Positions 7,821 to 10,620 of a stretch of 10,620 nucleotides of DNA are shown piece by piece. The position numbers and the translations under genes were made by a program. Position 1 is the stretch's first letter, and each line of letters opens with the position of its first letter. Source of the DNA: Clostridia bacterium (GTDB lineage: Bacteria; Bacillota; Clostridia; Oscillospirales; Acutalibacteraceae); the NCBI GenBank assembly GCA_017437165.1, contig JAFSBS010000087.1, forward strand, positions 1 through 10,620, read 5' to 3'. A model generated the notes under the pieces. That model made no database searches. It had not been told where the DNA came from and saw nothing but the letters and a program-made list of their open reading frames with translations.

Positions 7821-7880
7821 TTAGCAACAAAGAAAAATTCAAATTTATATAAAAATATTCAAACTTTTCTTTATCGCTAA
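7821..7880 (-). promoter_or_regulatory. Long hairpin in the pnp leader, candidate RNase III site
   Basis: Bases 7857-7880 pair with 7821-7844 in 24 uninterrupted pairs around a 12-base loop. Five positions (7826/7875, 7828/7873, 7837/7864, 7840/7861, 7841/7860) are A-C mismatches on the + strand but G-U pairs in - strand RNA, so the structure belongs to the pnp-sense transcript. It lies 61 bases upstream of the pnp start. In E. coli the pnp leader carries a long stem cut by RNase III as part of PNPase autoregulation. The similar placement here suggests the same, but this is inference. The stem is AU-rich. Confidence 0.6.
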
Positions 7881-7923
7881 TACCCGAAACAGCAGGTTAA
7901 TAACAACATTTAAAAACTACGAA

Positions 7924-7951
7924 CGGGACAAACGGAAAACCGTTTGCCCCG
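7924..7951 (-). terminator. GC-rich hairpin after rpsO, terminator or attenuator
   Basis: A 12-bp stem (7951-7940 with 7935-7924) closed by a 4-base loop begins 10 bases after the rpsO stop. One pair (7928/7947) is G-U in - strand RNA and a mismatch on the other strand. The U-run (TTTTT, 7916-7912) begins 7 bases past the stem, so termination may be partial and allow read-through into pnp. It could also protect the rpsO 3' end. Confidence 0.6.
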
Positions 7952-7961
7952 AATAGTGCAA

Positions 7962-8225
7962 TTATTTACGAAGACCAAGACGAGCAACGATTGAACGGTA
8001 ACGTTCAATGTCATTCTTCTGAAGGTAAGCAAGAAGGTTTCTTCTGTGACCTACCATTTTAAGAAGACCGCGACGTGAGTGATGATCTTTGTGGTTTGCT
8101 TTAAGATGTTCGTTTAAATCGTTTATTCTTTTTGTAAGAACAGCGATTTGTACTTCAGGAGAACCTGTATCTCCTTCGTGAGTAGCATACTCTTTAATAA
8201 TTGCTTGTTTTTCTAATTGTGTCAT
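7962..8225 (-). CDS. rpsO: 30S ribosomal protein S15
   Basis: Primary 16S rRNA-binding protein of the small-subunit platform, binding the three-way junction of helices 20-22. At 87 residues it is close to the usual 88-89. The family signature is clear: DTGSPEVQ (19-26), [19 protein letters not shown] (37-55) and the C-terminal [13 protein letters not shown]. The ATG at 8225 has GAGGTG at 8231-8236 with a 5-base spacing. It has its own promoter and a structured leader, and pnp follows as in many bacterial rpsO-pnp arrangements. S15 represses its own mRNA in several bacteria through leader structures. Confidence 0.98.
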   Translation of the reverse strand: MTQLEKQAIIKEYATHEGDTGSPEVQIAVLTKRINDLNEHLKANHKDHHSRRGLLKMVGHRRNLLAYLQKNDIERYRSIVARLGLRK

Positions 8226-8259
8226 TTTTTCACCTCATAATTTTTTCTACCAATCAACT

Positions 8260-8305
8260 CAGTGTGAGGCAGGTGAATCACTCTTGGAGTTTACTCCTTA
8301 CACCG
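8260..8305 (-). promoter_or_regulatory. Structured rpsO leader, candidate S15 autoregulatory element
   Basis: In the - strand leader, CGGTGT (8305-8300) can pair with ACACTG (8265-8260), enclosing the hairpin GGAGTAAACTCC (8297-8286) and a small GTGATTCAC hairpin (8281-8273). The result is a possible three-way junction. A competing pairing extends the outer stem to 10 positions (CGGTGTAAGG with CCTCACACTG, one A-C mismatch) at the cost of the inner hairpin. The element lies between the promoter and the ribosome binding site. S15 naturally binds a three-way junction in 16S rRNA, so mimicry is plausible but not shown. Confidence 0.45.
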
Positions 8306-8323
8306 TGTCAAAAGGACTGTGTT

Positions 8324-8352
8324 ATTTTATCACAAATGTTTTCATTTGTAAA
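8324..8352 (-). promoter_or_regulatory. Sigma-A promoter of rpsO
   Basis: TTTACA (8352-8347) and TAAAAT (8329-8324) are separated by exactly 17 bases, with TG in the extended -10 position (TGATAAAAT). Transcription would start near 8317, leaving a leader of about 90 bases before the rpsO ATG. A 7-bp inverted repeat (ACAAATG, 8332-8338 with 8343-8349) fills most of the spacer and touches the -35. Confidence 0.8.
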
Positions 8353-8384
8353 GAACAATTTTAATAAATCTGAATGTTTTTTAA

Positions 8385-8831
8385 TTAGTCTTCATCATCG
8401 CAACAATCACAGTCGCAATCACAATCTTCTAAATCAAAGTCGAGTTCTAATTTTTCGCCACATTCAGGGCATTCGATATATTCTTCATCGAACATACTCT
8501 CTTCAATGAAAATTGCTTCTCCGCAAGATGGGCATTCAACTTCGTAAAGTTCGCCACCACAGTCGCAATCATAATCGTCACAATCGCAACCACAGTCACA
8601 GTCGCAATCGTCATCATAAATGATATCTTCAAGCTCGTCAAGGTCTTCGTTGATGCAATCAACTAATTCCTCAACGTCTGCAAGGTCCTCATCTATTTCG
8701 TTAACTGTAAGAGCCATATCTTCTAAAATGTCAAACATAGCTTCAAAAAGTTTTGTTTCTTTTGCATCTTTATCAAGATTTAAACCTTCTGCAAGACCTT
8801 TAAGGTAAGCAACTTTTTCTGTAAGTGTCAT
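8385..8831 (-). CDS. CD1247 N-terminal domain protein with zinc ribbon and Cys/Asp tracts
   Basis: Function unknown. The N-terminus MTLTEKVAYLKGLAEGL matches my recollection of the clostridial family named after C. difficile CD1247. Of 148 residues, 31 are Asp, 26 Glu and 17 Cys, with no Arg or His. A predicted helical, possibly coiled-coil acidic part (about 1-72) is followed by a first Cys/Asp tract (73-91, alternating D and C). A four-Cys zinc ribbon comes next (CPSCG at 100-104, CPECG at 121-125), then a second Cys/Asp tract (136-148). The ribbon suggests metal binding and perhaps nucleic-acid or protein contact; the tracts could bind further metal. The ATG at 8831 has AAGGAGG 8 bases upstream and a promoter at 8858-8887. 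It sits between efp and rpsO, which hints at, but does not prove, a link to translation. Confidence 0.85.
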   Translation of the reverse strand: MTLTEKVAYLKGLAEGLNLDKDAKETKLFEAMFDILEDMALTVNEIDEDLADVEELVDCINEDLDELEDIIYDDDCDCDCGCDCDDYDCDCGGELYEVECPSCGEAIFIEESMFDEEYIECPECGEKLELDFDLEDCDCDCDCCDDED

Positions 8832-8857
8832 AGTAAAAACCTCCTTGAATATACAAT

Positions 8858-8887
8858 ATTATATAATAAATATTTTATTGTAAACAA
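8858..8887 (-). promoter_or_regulatory. Sigma-A promoter of the Cys/Asp-rich gene
   Basis: A perfect -10 TATAAT (8863-8858) has two possible -35 elements: TTGTTT (8887-8882) at 18 bases or TTTACA (8884-8879) at 15 bases. It fills the short gap after the efp stop, where no efp terminator is visible, so read-through from efp is also possible. Confidence 0.6.
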
Positions 8888-8895
8888 AAATTGAA

Positions 8896-9453
8896 TTAAG
8901 CTCTTGAAAGATATTCGCCTGTTCTTGTATCAATATTGATGCTTTCGCCTTCATCAATGAAAAGCGGAACTTTAATTTCAGCACCTGTTTCAAGAGTAGC
9001 CGGTTTTGTAGCGTTAGTAGCAGTATCGCCTTTGAAACCAGGGTCAGTTTGTGTAACTTGAAGAGTTACGAATGTTGGGGGTTCAACACCGAAAACATTT
9101 CCTTTGTAAGAAAGGATTTTACAAACCATATTTTCTTTTACGAATTTGAAGTTGTCGTCAAGATTTGCAGCGTCAACAGGAACCATATCATAAGTTTCCT
9201 GGTCCATAAAGTAGTAAAGACCGCCGTCTTCATATGAATATTCCATTTCTTTTCTTTCAATGAAAGCAGTTGGGAATTTGTCTGTAGGGCTGAATGTTTT
9301 TTCAACAACACTACCATTGATTACATCTCTGATTTTTGTACGAACAAAAGCCGCACCTTTACCAGGTTTAACGTGTTGGAATTCGATAATAGAATAAACT
9401 TTACCTTCCATTTCGAATGTTACGCCGTTTTTAAAATCGCCTGCTGTTACCAT
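8896..9453 (-). CDS. efp: Translation elongation factor P
   Basis: Binds between the P and E sites of stalled ribosomes and speeds peptide bond formation at consecutive prolines. The 185-residue length equals that of B. subtilis EF-P. Three domains are visible: an N-terminal KOW-like domain (about 1-62) with the loop VKPGKGAAF, in which Lys32 is the residue modified in Bacillus; a first OB domain (about 66-125); and a C-terminal OB domain ending in the conserved [17 protein letters not shown]. The ATG at 9453 has GGAGG at 9463-9467. It is preceded by its own promoter (9497-9525) and lies downstream of aspS. No modification enzyme is encoded in the window. Confidence 0.98.
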   Translation of the reverse strand: MVTAGDFKNGVTFEMEGKVYSIIEFQHVKPGKGAAFVRTKIRDVINGSVVEKTFSPTDKFPTAFIERKEMEYSYEDGGLYYFMDQETYDMVPVDAANLDDNFKFVKENMVCKILSYKGNVFGVEPPTFVTLQVTQTDPGFKGDTATNATKPATLETGAEIKVPLFIDEGESINIDTRTGEYLSRA

Positions 9454-9496
9454 AAATATTTTCCTCCGAAAAATTTAATTTATTTCATACACATTG

Positions 9497-9525
9497 ATTT
9501 TACACTAAATTCGTTGTATTTTCAA
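9497..9525 (-). promoter_or_regulatory. Sigma-A promoter of efp
   Basis: TTGAAA (9525-9520) and TAAAAT (9502-9497) have an exact 17-base spacer. The start would be near 9490, about 37 bases before the efp ATG. The -35 lies inside the 3' arm of the hairpin that follows aspS. Confidence 0.75.
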
Positions 9526-9561
9526 GTGTTTTTACACATTTAAGTTGAAAACACCTGAAAA
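9519..9561 (-). terminator. Hairpin downstream of aspS, atypical terminator candidate
   Basis: Bases 9561-9548 pair with 9532-9519 over 14 positions around a 15-base loop. The only non-standard pair (9525/9555) is G-U in - strand RNA. It begins 6 bases past the aspS stop. The RNA after the stem is UACAACG with no U-run, so it may only weaken read-through or protect the 3' end. Its distal arm contains the efp -35. Confidence 0.5.
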
Positions 9562-9567
9562 AATGAA

Positions 9568-10620
9568 TTATTCTTCTGTTTTTATATCTAATAATTGAAT
9601 ACCAAGTTCTGTAAGTTGAACACCATCTACGGGTGAAGGACATTCTGTCATAGGTTCTGAAGCATTCTGTACTTTAGGGAAAGCAATAACATCACGAAGA
9701 CTTTCTGCTTTTAAGAGTTGCATAATAAGTCTGTCAAGACCAATACCCATACCGCCGTGTGGTGGTGGACCGAATTTGAATGCGTCAAGAAGATATCCGA
9801 ATTTCTGGTGTGCTTCTTCGTCGCTTAAACCTAAAAGTTTAAAGATTCTGCCCTGAAGGTCTGAATCAGTAATTCTTATAGAACCGGATGAAAGCTCGAT
9901 ACCATTAAGAACAAGGTCATATGCCTTTGCTCTTACTGCACCTTTGTCAGTTTCAAGGTAATCTAAACATTCATCAAGCGGAGCGGTGAATGGGTGATGC
10001 ATAGCGACAAATTGCTGTGTTTCTTCATCCCAATCAAAGAATGGGAATTCAACAATCCACAAAAGATTGAAACCATCACCGATAATATCTAACTTTTTAG
10101 CTGCCTCGCATCTTACTGCGCCGAGAGTAGAAAGAACAGCATTATTTTTTGTATCAGCGATAATAAATACAACGTCGCCTTTTTCTGCGCCTGCTTTTTT
10201 AAGAATTGCATTCATTTCATCTTCTGTCATAAATTTAGCAAAAGACGAAGCAATACCATCATCTGTAAGACGAATCCAAGCAAGACCTTTAGCACCGATA
10301 CCTTTAACGAATTCAGTTAATTTGTCAACTTCTTTTCTTGTGTAAACATTTACTGCATTTTTAGCAGTTACACCTCTTACAGAACCACCGCCTGAAATTG
10401 CAGAAGTGAATACTGAGAATTCGCAGTTTTTAACTTCTTCTGTAAGGTCAAAGATTTCCATACCGAAGCGGGTATCCGGTTTATCAGAACCATAGCGCTC
10501 CATAGCCTCTTTATAAGTGAGTCTTGGGAGTGGGAGCGGAATATCAATTCCTAAAGTATCTTTGAAAATTCTATGCATATAGCCTTCGCCGATAGAAAGA
10601 ACATCTTCCATATCAACAAA
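9568..10620 (-). CDS. aspS: Aspartyl-tRNA synthetase, bacterial type, N-terminus outside window
   Basis: Class II synthetase that charges tRNA-Asp with aspartate using ATP. The visible 350 residues are the C-terminal part of a protein normally near 590. The frame is open to the window edge (FVDMEDVLS), so the ATG at 10611 is internal. The hallmark YGSDKPDTRFGMEIFDL lies near the start of the fragment. A bacterial GAD insertion domain follows (about residues 60-165, SGGGSVRGVTAKNAV onward), then FPFFDWDEE and MHHPFTAP. Class II motif 3 GIGLDRL is at about 293-299, followed by DVIAFPK. The anticodon-binding OB domain and motifs 1 and 2 would lie beyond the edge. Whether the enzyme also makes Asp-tRNA-Asn cannot be judged from this part. 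Confidence 0.97.
   Translation of the reverse strand, partial: FVDMEDVLSIGEGYMHRIFKDTLGIDIPLPLPRLTYKEAMERYGSDKPDTRFGMEIFDLTEEVKNCEFSVFTSAISGGGSVRGVTAKNAVNVYTRKEVDKLTEFVKGIGAKGLAWIRLTDDGIASSFAKFMTEDEMNAILKKAGAEKGDVVFIIADTKNNAVLSTLGAVRCEAAKKLDIIGDGFNLLWIVEFPFFDWDEETQQFVAMHHPFTAPLDECLDYLETDKGAVRAKAYDLVLNGIELSSGSIRITDSDLQGRIFKLLGLSDEEAHQKFGYLLDAFKFGPPPHGGMGIGLDRLIMQLLKAESLRDVIAFPKVQNASEPMTECPSPVDGVQLTELGIQLLDIKTEE

Noticed and set aside
7877..7906. TTGTTA and TATTAG as a separate pnp promoter
   Set aside because: The spacing is 18, the -10 is poor, and the start would fall within the arm of the leader hairpin. The match is no better than expected in AT-rich DNA.
8550..8615. Short repeated CAATCGCAACC-like units that could suggest a CRISPR or minisatellite
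   Set aside because: They are explained by the Asp-Cys codon alternation (GAT/GAC, TGT/TGC) of the coding sequence. There are no spacers of constant length.
8854..8880. 27-base imperfect AT palindrome around the -10 of the Cys/Asp-rich gene
   Set aside because: It is made almost only of A and T with internal mismatches, so pairing by chance is likely. It could not serve as an efp terminator because no U-run follows a stable stem.

Overview
The window looks like chromosomal DNA of a low-GC Bacillota bacterium, most likely a gut-type member of the Clostridia. The pointers are AT-rich DNA, strong GGAGG-type ribosome binding sites, sigma-A promoters of TTGAAA/TTTACA and TAAAAT type, a Bacillus-length elongation factor P with Lys32, a protein with the clostridial CD1247-type N-terminus, and an ECF sigma / anti-sigma / YfjL-like operon. 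This assignment is inference from gene content; no marker allows a species name.

Left part (1-3372, + strand): the end of a surface-polysaccharide locus. It holds a glycosyltransferase cut by the window edge, a GT11-type fucosyltransferase and a Wzx-like flippase. Together they would decorate a lipid-linked oligosaccharide with fucose (or a similar deoxyhexose) and export the unit across the membrane. The locus ends at a bidirectional terminator (3413-3448) shared with the convergent operon.

Middle part (3475-5372, - strand): a three-gene stress or envelope-signalling operon. An ECF sigma factor starts at a GTG, overlaps its zinc-binding membrane anti-sigma factor by ATGA, and is followed after 3 bases by an exported YfjL-like protein. 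Two promoter candidates lie upstream: an extended -10 of the housekeeping type and an ECF-like element that could be autoregulatory.

Right part (5585-10620, - strand): core RNA and translation genes in the order aspS (partial), efp, a Cys/Asp-rich CD1247-type protein, rpsO, pnp. efp, the Cys/Asp-rich gene and rpsO each have their own recognisable promoter. rpsO and pnp are adjacent, as in many bacteria. Between them are a GC-rich hairpin after rpsO and a long hairpin in the pnp leader, whose non-Watson-Crick positions are all G-U in the pnp-sense RNA. That fits a double-stranded RNA processing or autoregulation site.

I found no CRISPR array, tRNA, rRNA, insertion sequence or phage gene. Most of the window is ordinary housekeeping. 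The items most worth a second look are the pnp leader hairpin, the rpsO leader, the Cys/Asp-rich protein, the ECF operon promoters and a small 7-bp tandem repeat that supplies the pnp stop codon.
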